Assembly: GCF_017377575.1 (NCBI RefSeq)
Contig: NZ_JAFREM010000020.1
Span: 1 to 64,000 of the forward strand
Length of the DNA stretch: 64,000 nucleotides
Direction of reading: 5' to 3'
Source of the DNA: Candidatus Enterococcus moelleringii
Lineage (GTDB): Bacteria; Bacillota; Bacilli; Lactobacillales; Enterococcaceae
The notes under the pieces are model-generated. The model was given only the letters and a program-made list of their open reading frames with translations. It was not told the origin of the DNA and searched no databases. The position numbers and the translations under genes were made by a program. Position 1 is the stretch's first letter, and each line of letters opens with the position of its first letter. Below, piece after piece: positions 34,060 to 42,582 of the stretch.

Positions 34060-34944
34060 ATGAGTAATCAATTGAAAGACTCGCTGCGATGGTACGACGA
34101 AGGCAATCGCATGATTCCTTTTGAATACTATCCGCCGCAAGCGAAATACCCAAACGACGAAGTCTTGCTTCATTGGCACAGCGGGGCTGAAATTACCTTT
34201 GTCAAAGAGGGTGCCGCTCATTATCTGATTGATGGTGAGCATTTTGTCAGTCAGGCTGGCGACATTTTGTTTATTCCGCCGAATACGCTGCATTCTGTTA
34301 GTCGCATCCAGCAGCAGTCGGAAACTTTTGTTTTTCACCTGAATTTTATCGGGCTGGAAACCAACGACTATTCAGCGATCAATTATTTGGAGCCTTTGCA
34401 AAATGGTCGGGTCCAAAGTAATTATCGGATTGATCAAGCTAGTCCCAATTACGAAACGATGCTTGAACTGGTTCAGATAATTTCCAGCAATGTGCGTGAG
34501 CAAGAGCCTTACTTCCAGTTAACCTTGAAAAGTGCCCTATTGGGTTTTCTCAAAGAAGCTTTTGTTTCTGAATTTTTAACCTTTGAGGCTCTTCCGGCTG
34601 GAAAAGCGCAGGAGAATCAGAAAATCAAAGAGCTGCTCAGCTACATTGAACAAAATCTGGAGAAAAAGCTGCAAATCTCAGATCTGGCTGACTTCGTGAA
34701 TTATAGCCAGTCACATTTCATGGCCTTCTTTCGTAAAAACTTCGGTATGAGCTGCATGGATTACGTGCAATCGGTCCGCATCAAGAAGGCCGAGGAGCAC
34801 TTGAAATACTCGGATGAACCGATCACCGAAATTGCCCTGAAGGTGGGCTTTGCCAATCCTTCCAGCTTTAATCGATTGTTTAAAAGCAAACTGGGTGTTA
34901 GTCCGCGGCAGTATCGCCAGCTGCTGACCGTAGAAAACGAATAA
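34060..34944 (+). CDS. AraC family transcriptional regulator
   Basis: 294 aa. An N-terminal cupin-like sensor (LLHWHSGAEITFVKEG, AGDILFIPPNTLH) joins two helix-turn-helix motifs, LQISDLADFVNYSQSHFMAFF and ITEIALKVGFANPSSFNRLF, ending KSKLGVSPRQYRQ. The sensor type usually binds a sugar. It diverges from the four-gene operon starting with the HAD gene, 75 bp away, and probably controls it. AAGGAG precedes the ATG. Confidence 0.92.
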   Translation: MSNQLKDSLRWYDEGNRMIPFEYYPPQAKYPNDEVLLHWHSGAEITFVKEGAAHYLIDGEHFVSQAGDILFIPPNTLHSVSRIQQQSETFVFHLNFIGLETNDYSAINYLEPLQNGRVQSNYRIDQASPNYETMLELVQIISSNVREQEPYFQLTLKSALLGFLKEAFVSEFLTFEALPAGKAQENQKIKELLSYIEQNLEKKLQISDLADFVNYSQSHFMAFFRKNFGMSCMDYVQSVRIKKAEEHLKYSDEPITEIALKVGFANPSSFNRLFKSKLGVSPRQYRQLLTVENE

Positions 34945-35050
34945 TTTCTTTCATGATAAGCTATGCTTAATTATAGCGGCTCCGTGATTGGGATTCTTAT
35001 CTGATGCTATTGAGAACTTGTTAGAAACTACGATCTTGGTGAGAATATTG

Positions 35051-35100
35051 AAAAACAGACTTGGAATTCTCCGTTAGAAGAGCATTCCAAGTCTGTTTGT
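35051..35100 (-). terminator. terminator downstream of hicB
   Basis: AACAGACTTGGAAT (35054-35067) is complementary to ATTCCAAGTCTGTT (35084-35097). On the minus strand it follows the HicB stop, with only a short U tract. Confidence 0.7.
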
Positions 35101-35487
35101 TTAGACATTTAGTTTTTCCATTAAAGCTTCGGTTAGTGTTTTTGAGAAATTAACGCCGGCTTTTTCGGCCCGGACATTCAGCCAATGAGGAATACTGACG
35201 TTTTTCTTGTCCAGTTTTGCTTCTTTTAAATAATCAGCCAAGTTTACTGCCACCAGTGTCACGAATTGCGTTTCTTTGTCGTAGTCGATTTCGTTAATTG
35301 GTGTTGGTTCGGGCAAGGTCTCTTCGTTGGCGATTAGATCCGCCAGCATAATTCCTAAGGCATCGGCTGCCATCGTTAATCCTTCAGGGACGGTGGCACC
35401 TTGAGTGACTGCCCCTTCCACGTCGGGAAAATAAATACCGTAACCAACCGGATCGAGTTCAAATATTGCTGGGTAGACTTTGTTCAT
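35101..35487 (-). CDS. orphan HicB-like antitoxin
   Basis: 128 aa. The partial RNase H-like fold starts NKVYPAIFELDPVGYGIYFPDVEG, then a linker, and a ribbon-helix-helix tail SIPHWLNVRAEKAGVNFSKTLTE. This is a HicB protein. HicA toxin genes normally lie next to hicB, but the 120 bp upstream hold no HicA, so it is an orphan. ATG at 35487 (AGGGG 8 nt upstream) or the GTG just before may be used. A second, broken copy of its 3' end lies at 29297. Confidence 0.85.
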   Translation of the reverse strand: MNKVYPAIFELDPVGYGIYFPDVEGAVTQGATVPEGLTMAADALGIMLADLIANEETLPEPTPINEIDYDKETQFVTLVAVNLADYLKEAKLDKKNVSIPHWLNVRAEKAGVNFSKTLTEALMEKLNV

Positions 35488-35614
35488 CACTTACACCCCT
35501 CTCGAATCCATCTTAATGCGCATCGGGCGTATTGTCAAATTGAACTGGAAAATTCTTCTTCTATTATAATAGCTAAAAACATCCGCCAAGAATGCTCCCA
35601 GATCTGTTTATTTT

Positions 35615-36727
35615 CTATTCTATAGTAAACCAATCTCCTGAGTTTTGAATGGCCGTCCACATTTTTTCTGGCAGGTGCAAATCGGCTACATCAGTTGTCT
35701 TAATGCTTAAACGAATATCATCGCCCCGACCAGCTTCGGCTTTTTCCATCCATAGAGGTTCTGTGACAAATCCATGTCCGATCGCTGGCAAGGCGCCTTT
35801 TTCCAGGACAGCTTCAGCTTGCTGCGGCGTTTGAATCATTCCAGCAGCAACCATCAAGACGCGCTGATTGATATACTGACTCAAGGCTTCCAAATAAGTC
35901 ACGTCATCCGTCGCATCCACCGGTTTTGCATGCAAGGCATCTGGTAAAGATGCGTGGATATAGGTGACACCCATATCAATCAGCCGATCAACCAAGGCAT
36001 AAGTATCGGTCATCCGCAAAGCACCCTCCATTGGTTCATCTGGCGAAACTCGATAGCCTAAAATGAAATCTTCCTTAGCATATTCATTGATAACTCGCTT
36101 GATTTCGGTAACAACTGCCACAGGGAATCGCAGGCGATTTTCTAAGCTTCCGCCCCATTTATCTTGACGCTTATTAAAGAAAGGTGATACAAAGTTTTGC
36201 AGCAGGAAACCGTGAGCGCCATGAATTTCAACTCCGTCAAAGCCGGCTTCGATTGCACGGCGAGTCGTTTCGCCAAAGTCGCGAATGATTGCTGCTATTT
36301 CTTCTTCCGTTAATTCTTTTGGTTTCAAGGCTGGCGCAAAATCAGTGGCCTTTGTTTCCACCGAACTAGAACTGACTACTTCTCCTTCGAACAAATCCGG
36401 TAAGGCTTTGTTTCCGGCATGATTGATTTGCAGAATGGCCTTGGCACCATTTTCCTTGATAGCTGCTGCCAACTGCTTTAGACCAGGCAAAAATTTGTCG
36501 TCGTAAGCAGCAAATTCATTGGCAAAGCCGATGTCGTTTTCTTGGATATGGGTACAGCCGGTGATCATCATTCCGGCGCCGGTGTTGCGGTAGTGGTAAT
36601 AGGCGAGTTCTCCCTCTGATACGGTATAATCGTCATTGCTGGCCCAAGTGGTCATAGGGGCCATCACCACACTGTTTTTCAGTACAGCTCCATTGTTTAA
36701 TGTAATTTGTTTAGCTAAGTTTGACAT
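35615..36727 (-). CDS. Old Yellow Enzyme family NADH:flavin oxidoreductase
   Basis: A 370-aa FMN-dependent ene-reductase. It has VVMAPMTTWAS, ILQINHAGNKA, FDGVEIHGAHGFLLQNFVSP (His/His substrate pair is HGAH), NKRQDKWGGSLENRLRF and GMIQTPQQAE. It reduces activated alkenes and may detoxify electrophiles. GGAAG precedes the ATG. The promoter at 36841-36869 and a second operator in the leader carry the same palindrome as the TetR gene at 50272, so control by that TetR is likely. Confidence 0.92.
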   Translation of the reverse strand: MSNLAKQITLNNGAVLKNSVVMAPMTTWASNDDYTVSEGELAYYHYRNTGAGMMITGCTHIQENDIGFANEFAAYDDKFLPGLKQLAAAIKENGAKAILQINHAGNKALPDLFEGEVVSSSSVETKATDFAPALKPKELTEEEIAAIIRDFGETTRRAIEAGFDGVEIHGAHGFLLQNFVSPFFNKRQDKWGGSLENRLRFPVAVVTEIKRVINEYAKEDFILGYRVSPDEPMEGALRMTDTYALVDRLIDMGVTYIHASLPDALHAKPVDATDDVTYLEALSQYINQRVLMVAAGMIQTPQQAEAVLEKGALPAIGHGFVTEPLWMEKAEAGRGDDIRLSIKTTDVADLHLPEKMWTAIQNSGDWFTIE

Positions 36728-36751
36728 GTAAATTCCTTCTTCCTTTTTAGT

Positions 36752-36769
36752 TAAATGAACGTTCGTTTA
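36752..36769 (-). promoter_or_regulatory. TetR-type operator in the OYE leader
   Basis: TAAATGAACGTTCGTTTA, identical to the promoter copy at 36845-36862 and lying between the transcription start and the ATG. Confidence 0.7.
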
Positions 36770-36840
36770 TTTAACATCAAAATAAAAACTTCTCTTCTTG
36801 AGAAGCCGTTCGTTCGATAATCTGTTTCTACTGCTCCTCT

Positions 36841-36869
36841 ATATTAAATGAACGTTCGTTTATTGTCAA
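36841..36869 (-). promoter_or_regulatory. OYE promoter with TetR-type operator in the spacer
   Basis: On the minus strand: -35 TTGACA (36869-36864), 17-nt spacer, -10 TAATAT (36846-36841). The palindrome TAAATGAACGTTCGTTTA (36845-36862) fills the spacer. The same layout occurs at 50858-50886 before the TetR gene. Confidence 0.8.
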
Positions 36870-36938
36870 TGGTAATTTTGATGTACTAAGAAATGGACAA
36901 ACACGTTTTTCAGTATTTATCCACTTCTCAATTCAATT

Positions 36939-37079
36939 TTACTTTGCATAAGCAAAAACATAATACAATACATACCACCAGCCAAAACATCCGTGCAATA
37001 ATGCCCACAAAATACTGTGCCATTTGCGGTAAGAAATGATAAAGGCGATGACGCTGCCTAAGCCAATTCCTTCTTTCAT
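36939..37079 (-). CDS. 46-aa small membrane protein
   Basis: Starts MKEGIGLGSVIAFIISYRKW and continues with a second hydrophobic segment rich in W, Y and L, ending FAYAK. GGGGGAG lies 6 nt before the ATG. Small proteins of this form (a start-GLGSVIA helix, then a WHSILW segment) recur beside each other in Lactobacillales and are annotated as hypothetical. It follows the 50-aa gene by 12 nt, so the two form one unit. Confidence 0.6.
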   Translation of the reverse strand: MKEGIGLGSVIAFIISYRKWHSILWALLHGCFGWWYVLYYVFAYAK

Positions 37080-37091
37080 TGACAGCTCCCC

Positions 37092-37244
37092 CTATTTCTC
37101 AAACCCTACCGCAACATAACTGCCGGCGATAATATCCGGCATGACGACATTAATCACGGTCCCGTCCTGTGGAAGATAGCCTTCTTTTTCCTTGTTTTTG
37201 TTAAACTCTCTAATCGTGTAAAGAACGATATGTTTGAATTTCAT
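37092..37244 (-). CDS. 50-aa hypothetical protein
   Basis: Starts MKFKHIVLYTIREFNKNK and ends with PDIIAGSYVAVGFEK. GAGGG lies 7 nt before the ATG. The codon pattern and the tight 12-nt spacing to the next small gene support translation. No family or function recognised; no signal peptide or membrane segment. Confidence 0.6.
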   Translation of the reverse strand: MKFKHIVLYTIREFNKNKEKEGYLPQDGTVINVVMPDIIAGSYVAVGFEK

Positions 37245-37357
37245 CGCTTTTCCCTCTTTCTGCTGGTTTATTTGTTAAGGCAATTGTAGCAAACAAACGT
37301 AATTGAAAGCAGGAAATTTCTTAAACAGTCAAAAAGCTGGCGTAAATGACTAAAAAC

Positions 37358-37846
37358 TTATAGCCGATCATATTTTTCGTCAAAAAAAGTGACAATATCT
37401 TGGTATTTCTTTAGGTTGTATTTTCGTAAATAATGCTCAATCGGAATTGTCGTAAGCATCCCCATTGCCAAAATCAGGATGGGGATCAAGGCATACAGCC
37501 AGCCGTGATAACGATAAACGGGATAGGCACTCACTCCGCCAATAAATACTGTACCCGTTCGCAGGGCGGCCATCCGATTCATCATGTCGCGATCTTTGTT
37601 GCGTTGGATTCTTTCAGCTTTATTGTCTAAAATTTCTTTCATTTCTACCACGTCCTCTTTGATCAGCGTCTCTACCGGTATTTGAAAAATTTCGCTGAGG
37701 GATACTACCGCCAGCATCCCCGGGTAGGTTTTGTCATTTTCCCAGCTGGAGATGGTTTGGCGGGAGGTATCCAAAAGCTCCGCCAAGTCTTCCTGAGAGA
37801 GCTGGTATTGGATTCGGTAGGTTTTGATTTTCTCACCTAGTTGCAT
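37358..37846 (-). CDS. XRE-family regulator with C-terminal membrane helices
   Basis: 162 aa. Helix-turn-helix in residues 5-60 (YQLSQEDLAELLDTSRQTIS, then SWENDKTYPG), a helical linker (EMKEILDNKAERIQRNKDRD), and one or two membrane helices (WLYALIPILILAMGML). Membrane-tethered XRE regulators of this form occur widely in Lactobacillales; their signals are unknown. GAGGTGG precedes the ATG. It may control the two small ORFs downstream. Confidence 0.85.
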   Translation of the reverse strand: MQLGEKIKTYRIQYQLSQEDLAELLDTSRQTISSWENDKTYPGMLAVVSLSEIFQIPVETLIKEDVVEMKEILDNKAERIQRNKDRDMMNRMAALRTGTVFIGGVSAYPVYRYHGWLYALIPILILAMGMLTTIPIEHYLRKYNLKKYQDIVTFFDEKYDRL

Positions 37847-37970
37847 GTGTCCACCTCGTTTCTTTGTTCAAAAGTAACCCGCCGAAGCGTAAAAAGCTAT
37901 CAAATTTGCTTTACATGGACAAATTTTCCTGTAAGAAGGCTGATTTGGCAGTTTTTTAGACATCAAATCA

Positions 37971-38006
37971 AAAAAAGCAGAAAAAGTGAACTTCCACCTT
38001 TTCTGC
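37971..38006 (-). terminator. Rho-independent terminator
   Basis: GCAGAAAAGGTG pairs with CACTTTTTCTGC on the minus strand, followed by a U run; it follows the 67-aa membrane protein gene. Confidence 0.85.
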
Positions 38007-38015
38007 CTACTGTAT

Positions 38016-38219
38016 TTATTTGTCCAGTTCCATTTTCTTGTTCTTTTTGTATTCGACGATTTCCTGAAGGGCGCCGATTAGTAAAAAGGTTACTCCGACG
38101 ATTGCTAATGCGAAGCTGACTTTCCCAGCGTTATCAAAAATCAGTGAAATAATAGCGCAAGCATAGGCACAGGTCATCCAAATCCCGGAAATAAGTTTTC
38201 TTCTTTTTGCTAGTGTCAT
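38016..38219 (-). CDS. 67-aa membrane protein
   Basis: Two predicted helices (LISGIWMTCAYACAIISLIF and VSFALAIVGVTFLLIGAL) with a basic N-terminus and a charged C-terminal tail (EYKKNKKMELDK). AGGAGGG lies 6 nt before the ATG and a strong terminator follows, so it is an independent gene. No family recognised. Confidence 0.7.
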   Translation of the reverse strand: MTLAKRRKLISGIWMTCAYACAIISLIFDNAGKVSFALAIVGVTFLLIGALQEIVEYKKNKKMELDK

Positions 38220-38359
38220 TTTGTAACCCTCCTGTATGTTTGTTTGGTATGACTATAGTATAGAAGAAACCCATCCTCTGTATGGTGATTTAGCCTAAAC
38301 GGTTCTTTTTGTGTCCTAAATGACCGAAAAGCCTTGACCTTTAACACATTTGTTTCGAT

Positions 38360-38452
38360 AGAATGTGGGGATATCAAATGCTAGTTTTGCTGTCGTGAAC
38401 CAATTTATTTAAATAAAGCATGCTGGACGGGTGTTTTCCCGTTCTTTTTTGT
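38360..38452 (+). ncRNA. candidate small RNA
   Basis: A promoter-like pair TTGACC (38334-38339) and TAGAAT (38359-38364), spacer 19 nt, is followed about 65 nt later by a hairpin (ACGGG 38427-38431 with CCCGT 38438-38442) and a T run. No ORF fits between. The transcript would be about 80 nt. The downstream ABC gene has its own -10 (TAGAAT near 38506), so this may be a free-standing RNA or an attenuated leader. Confidence 0.3.
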
Positions 38453-38543
38453 GTTCTAATCAGAATAATGCTCAAACACCTTGTTCCCTGACAAATTAGT
38501 GTTAGAATAGAGAATCATACTTAACGAAGGAGTTAGCAATTTT

Positions 38544-39479
38544 ATGACTTATGCATTAGAAATAAACCAGCTGAAAAAAGTCTATGCCTCAGGCGTTACG
38601 GCCTTGCGGGGGATCGATTTGGCGGTTGAAGAAGGCGATTTTTACGCGCTCTTAGGACCAAATGGCGCTGGGAAATCGACAACCATCGGGATTATTACTT
38701 CCTTAGTAAATAAAACCTCTGGCCAAGTGAAGGTTTTCGGCTATGACATTGACAAAGATTTAGTCATCGCCAAGCAGCAAATTGGCCTCGTTCCACAGGA
38801 ATTCAACTTTAATCCGTTTGAAACGGTCCAACAAATCGTGGTGAACCAAGCTGGATATTACGGTGTGCCTCGTAAAGAAGCGATGGAGCGCAGCGAAAAA
38901 TATTTGAAACAATCCAATTTATGGGAAAAACGCAACGTTCGAGCCCGCATGCTTTCTGGCGGGATGAAGCGTCGTTTGATGATCGCTCGAGCTTTGATGC
39001 ATGAACCGCGCTTGTTGATTTTGGATGAACCAACGGCTGGGGTGGATATCGAATTACGGCGGGATATGTGGGAATTTCTGCGAGATTTGAACAATGCCGG
39101 GACCACGATTATTTTAACTACCCACTATTTAGAAGAAGCGGAAATGCTGTGTCGCAATATCGGCATCATTCAATCCGGCGATCTGATTGAAAACACCAGC
39201 ATGAAATCGCTGCTGTCAAAATTACAGTTTGAAACCTTCATTTTTGATTTAGCACCGGTGGAAAAAGCGCCGGTAATTACTGGTTATTCCTACAACCTGG
39301 AGGATGAGCAAACTCTTGAAGTGGAAGTTGAGCGGAATCAAGGTATCAACGAAGTCTTCACCCAACTGACTGCACAAGGGGTCAAAGTGCTGTCCATGCG
39401 GAACAAATCCAACCGCCTAGAAGAGCTGTTCTTGAAGCTCACGGAAGAAAAACGTCACACGGAGGATATCAATGCTTAG
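38544..39479 (+). CDS. ABC ATP-binding protein (YadG/DrrA-like)
   Basis: A 311-aa ATPase: Walker A GPNGAGKST, signature LSGGMKRRL, Walker B LLILDEPTAGVD, and TTHYLEEAE with the switch His. The C-terminal part (about 230-311) is a regulatory domain typical of the DrrA/YadG group. AAGGAG precedes the ATG. Its end overlaps the permease start by 8 nt, giving a two-gene exporter operon. Substrate unknown. Confidence 0.92.
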   Translation: MTYALEINQLKKVYASGVTALRGIDLAVEEGDFYALLGPNGAGKSTTIGIITSLVNKTSGQVKVFGYDIDKDLVIAKQQIGLVPQEFNFNPFETVQQIVVNQAGYYGVPRKEAMERSEKYLKQSNLWEKRNVRARMLSGGMKRRLMIARALMHEPRLLILDEPTAGVDIELRRDMWEFLRDLNNAGTTIILTTHYLEEAEMLCRNIGIIQSGDLIENTSMKSLLSKLQFETFIFDLAPVEKAPVITGYSYNLEDEQTLEVEVERNQGINEVFTQLTAQGVKVLSMRNKSNRLEELFLKLTEEKRHTEDINA

Positions 39480-40242
39480 TTTATATTTAACGGCTTTAAA
39501 AAGTCTGGCTGTCAAAGAAACTCACCGTTACCTGCGGATTTGGGTGCAAACTTTGGTGCCGCCAGTTATTACAACGTCACTGTACTTTATTATTTTCGGT
39601 AATTTGATCGGCGGACGGATCGGCGACATGGCAGGATTTTCTTACATGGAATTTATCGTGCCGGGGCTGATTATGATGTCTGCTATTACCAGCTCCTATT
39701 CCAATGTTTCTTCATCCTTTTTCTCGCAAAAATTCCAGAAAAATATTGAGGAAATATTGATTGCGCCAGTGCCGACTCATATCATCATTTGGGGCTTTGT
39801 CTTCGGCGGATTAGGCCGCAGCATCCTGGTCAGCACGCTGGTTACCGTCATTTCACTGTTTTTCGTGCCGCTGCATGTGCATTCTTGGATCATTATTATT
39901 ATGACTTTACTGATGACGGCGATTTTATTCTCATTGGCAGGATTGTTAAACGGTATTTTCGCTCAATCCTTTGATGATGTGTCAATCGTGCCAACCTTTG
40001 TGTTGCAGCCGCTGACTTATTTAGGCGGGGTCTTTTACGCGATTTCCATGCTGCCGCCATTTTGGCAAGCAGTTTCCAAGATCAATCCGATTGTTTACAT
40101 GATTTCCGGCTTCCGTTACGGCTTTTTGGGAGTAACAGACGTGCCGATTATTGTTTCAGTATCGATTTTGGTTATGTTTATCGCAGTGCTTTACGGTGTC
40201 TGCTGGCATTTGATTGATAAAGGTCGAGGGTTGAGAAGCTAG
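39472..40242 (+). CDS. ABC-2 type permease (YadH-like)
   Basis: A 256-aa permease with six membrane helices. MEFIVPGLIMMSAITSSYSN and LQPLTYLGGVFYAISMLPPF are the ABC-2 signatures, as in YadH/DrrB. It pairs with the ATPase directly upstream. A strong terminator follows at 40293. Ribosome site GGAGG lies inside the ATPase gene. Confidence 0.92.
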   Translation: MLSLYLTALKSLAVKETHRYLRIWVQTLVPPVITTSLYFIIFGNLIGGRIGDMAGFSYMEFIVPGLIMMSAITSSYSNVSSSFFSQKFQKNIEEILIAPVPTHIIIWGFVFGGLGRSILVSTLVTVISLFFVPLHVHSWIIIIMTLLMTAILFSLAGLLNGIFAQSFDDVSIVPTFVLQPLTYLGGVFYAISMLPPFWQAVSKINPIVYMISGFRYGFLGVTDVPIIVSVSILVMFIAVLYGVCWHLIDKGRGLRS

Positions 40243-40292
40243 ACAACTAAACAAGAGTTATGCTCTCACAGCCGATAAAATCTGCAACAATT

Positions 40293-40338
40293 ATGCCCCC
40301 TTTTCGGAAAAGTATTTTCTGAGAAGGGGGCATTTTTC
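40293..40338 (+). terminator. Rho-independent terminator
   Basis: ATGCCCCCTT (40293-40302) pairs with AAGGGGGCAT (40324-40333), then T. It ends the ABC-2 operon. Confidence 0.85.
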
Positions 40339-40518
40339 GTATCAAAAGCTTTGTTGTCTTTCTTGTCACTAGCAGTTCTATCGGATAATGATTAGGTAAG
40401 TAATTGTTCTAACGTCTTCATCAGGCCTATCTGTTGAACTCGAAGTTTACTGCCCTAAGATTATCGACTTCTCCTCTTAGCACCGGACATTTGAAAATCC
40501 TTATTGCGTCATGATGCC

Positions 40519-41199
40519 TTAGCTCCCGCAAGAAATCGTAAAATGGACGTCTTCTACTTTTGTATGCTGGACGTCCAAGTTGATTTCGCTGCTGGTGTCG
40601 AATTCAGACAAATCCAATTCAAAAGGCCCATTAGTATTACTAATATCAACTTGTTCCGTTTTGTCAGCCTGTGTAACGTTTAGAATCAGTGTTCCAAAGC
40701 TGGATTTCGCGTCAATGTACAAGGTTTTGGCGGAATCTTTTTTCATTCGAATTGTTTGGTGAAAACTCCCCTTAGACAAGGCTTTTTTACATTCAATTCT
40801 CCATGTGTCGTCATCATTCGTATAGATCTGTTCATACCCCGAATACATTCCGGTTGCATAATCAGAGAACTCAAACCGGTTAATTGCTTGAAAAACACTA
40901 AACACTAGAGCTCCACTTAACACACAAATGGCTATAGCACTGGTTATTTTGTGTTTTTTGTTGATACCGATAATTACCGCTTTATTATTAGCAGTCATTT
41001 CGGTACCACAATAGTCACAATACTTATTGAACTTTTTAACTCTGCGCTGACATGTTTTACAGAAAGTATTGTTGTTCTTGCGCCAGGTAATCACTACAAT
41101 AACCACCATGCAAAGTAGAATAATCAGCAGCTTCGCTACGTTGCCCCAAAACTGCCAGCTCTCATTTGCTGCAAACAGGAATAAAATCGATTTTAACAT
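40519..41199 (-). CDS. zinc-ribbon membrane protein
   Basis: About 226 aa. An N-terminal helix (residues about 18-38), a cytoplasmic zinc ribbon CKTCQRRVKKFNKYCDYCG, a second helix (TSAIAICVLSGALVFSVF) and an outer domain of about 120 residues with strand-rich sequence. The ATG at 41199 has AGGAGG 8 nt upstream; an in-frame ATG at 41232 is rejected. It lies directly downstream of the LytTR/GHKL pair and points the same way, so may be its target. No known family beyond the ribbon. Confidence 0.7.
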   Translation of the reverse strand: MLKSILFLFAANESWQFWGNVAKLLIILLCMVVIVVITWRKNNNTFCKTCQRRVKKFNKYCDYCGTEMTANNKAVIIGINKKHKITSAIAICVLSGALVFSVFQAINRFEFSDYATGMYSGYEQIYTNDDDTWRIECKKALSKGSFHQTIRMKKDSAKTLYIDAKSSFGTLILNVTQADKTEQVDISNTNGPFELDLSEFDTSSEINLDVQHTKVEDVHFTISCGS

Positions 41200-41283
41200 A
41201 ACAAAATCCTCCTTTTTCTTTTCATACTTCAAGTATAGTCAGAAAATAAGAGGATTTTTAATTTGTGCAAAATGTATGGCTTT

Positions 41284-42582
41284 TTAGGTAAAATTGCAAG
41301 CATCACCTTGTCCAAAGAACGTCAATTGCACGGTAAATACTTGATCTTGCTGCGAAATGTCCATCATCCCATGATACTTTTCTGCAATTGTTTGGACATT
41401 AGCAAGTCCCAAACCTAGATGATTCTCTTTGCTGGAGCGCAATTGTTCACCGGCATAGCTTAGAACAGATTCGCTGCTATTTGACAGATGAATGACGATG
41501 AACTGATTCAGCTTACACAAGGTAAAATCGATCGAATTGCTTTCGAGTTTGTTGGTGGAGCATTCTTCAAAGGCATTATCCAGCAGATTTGAAAGAATGG
41601 TGACCAAATCTTTATCTGGCATAAAACTAAGATCAACATCTTCACACCGGCAATTGAAAGCAATACCTAATCGCTTCGCTTCCGCAGTCCACTTATAAAT
41701 CAAAATATTGATAATTCGATTGGTTGAAGGCGCGGCTACATCGATTCGCTTCATTTCGCTTTTTACCATTTGGGCATACTCATTAGTTGATGAAGTATCT
41801 TCCTTGTACAGTTCTTCAATCATGTTGAGATGATTTTTAATATCATGAAGAAACTTTCGCGCCTCCTCGTAATTTAGTTCCAACTCATTAAAGTATTTAT
41901 ATTGTGATTGGCGTTGCTGTTCCAGCAATTGGTATTGCGATTTCTCATAATTCAAGGTTGCGATGCGCTGGAACAATACATAGATAATCAGGTTAATGGC
42001 AAAAACCAATAAGCAAGCACTTAAGACTAGCATTTTGTTGGTGCTATTGGTTTGGCCTTTTAATAAGTAAACTAAGACAACCAGTTGAAAAAGTGATATT
42101 GCCGGAATTACAATTAGTGTAATCAGATTTCCTGCATGATCAAACCCGCTCTTATTTTTGGTCACCGTGTACATGATAAATTGATAGCAAATAAAAGTTA
42201 TTGAGGACTGCAAAATATCCCCATGGGAAATGCTCACGAAATCGCCACCGGCTAGTGACACAACAATTTGGCCAATAATTTCTGTTAGCATAATAAATAG
42301 CAAGAACAGACAAAGCTTCAACACGTCAGAGCTTTTGCTAGCATGATATAGACCAAGAGCTGTTAGAAAGGTCACAGAAATCGTAATAATTATACTGATA
42401 AGACCGTTAGCAAAAAAAGCACTTGCGATGAACAAGCACCAGCTGAGAAAAAAAGCCCCCGCATACTTCGCTTTTTCTGAATATCTGCGCATAAAAAGTC
42501 GATCGATAAAATTAAAAATGATAAAGGTGGAAATAAACGAGGTTAGGATGACTTTAACTAGCGGAATTGCGTAATCAATCAT
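41284..42582 (-). CDS. GHKL sensor histidine kinase (AgrC/HPK10-like)
   Basis: A 432-aa kinase with about six N-terminal membrane helices (1-200), a coiled coil, the H-box region ARKFLHDIKNHLNMIE, N-box LSNLLDNAFEECS and G-box NHLGLGLANVQ. This is the HPK10 family that senses peptide pheromones. No agrB/agrD-like genes or pheromone peptide ORF is adjacent. It overlaps the regulator gene by 8 nt, and AGGAGG precedes the ATG. Confidence 0.9.
   Translation of the reverse strand: MIDYAIPLVKVILTSFISTFIIFNFIDRLFMRRYSEKAKYAGAFFLSWCLFIASAFFANGLISIIITISVTFLTALGLYHASKSSDVLKLCLFLLFIMLTEIIGQIVVSLAGGDFVSISHGDILQSSITFICYQFIMYTVTKNKSGFDHAGNLITLIVIPAISLFQLVVLVYLLKGQTNSTNKMLVLSACLLVFAINLIIYVLFQRIATLNYEKSQYQLLEQQRQSQYKYFNELELNYEEARKFLHDIKNHLNMIEELYKEDTSSTNEYAQMVKSEMKRIDVAAPSTNRIINILIYKWTAEAKRLGIAFNCRCEDVDLSFMPDKDLVTILSNLLDNAFEECSTNKLESNSIDFTLCKLNQFIVIHLSNSSESVLSYAGEQLRSSKENHLGLGLANVQTIAEKYHGMMDISQQDQVFTVQLTFFGQGDACNFT

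Noticed and set aside
33985-34338. N-terminal extension of the HAD gene
   Set aside because: It runs antisense through the AraC gene and lacks domain homology; the ATG at 33984 has a proper ribosome site.
35487-35614. Possible hicA upstream of hicB
   Set aside because: No ORF of 55-80 codons with the HicA pattern (GxxxxHxKGE-like) in any frame.
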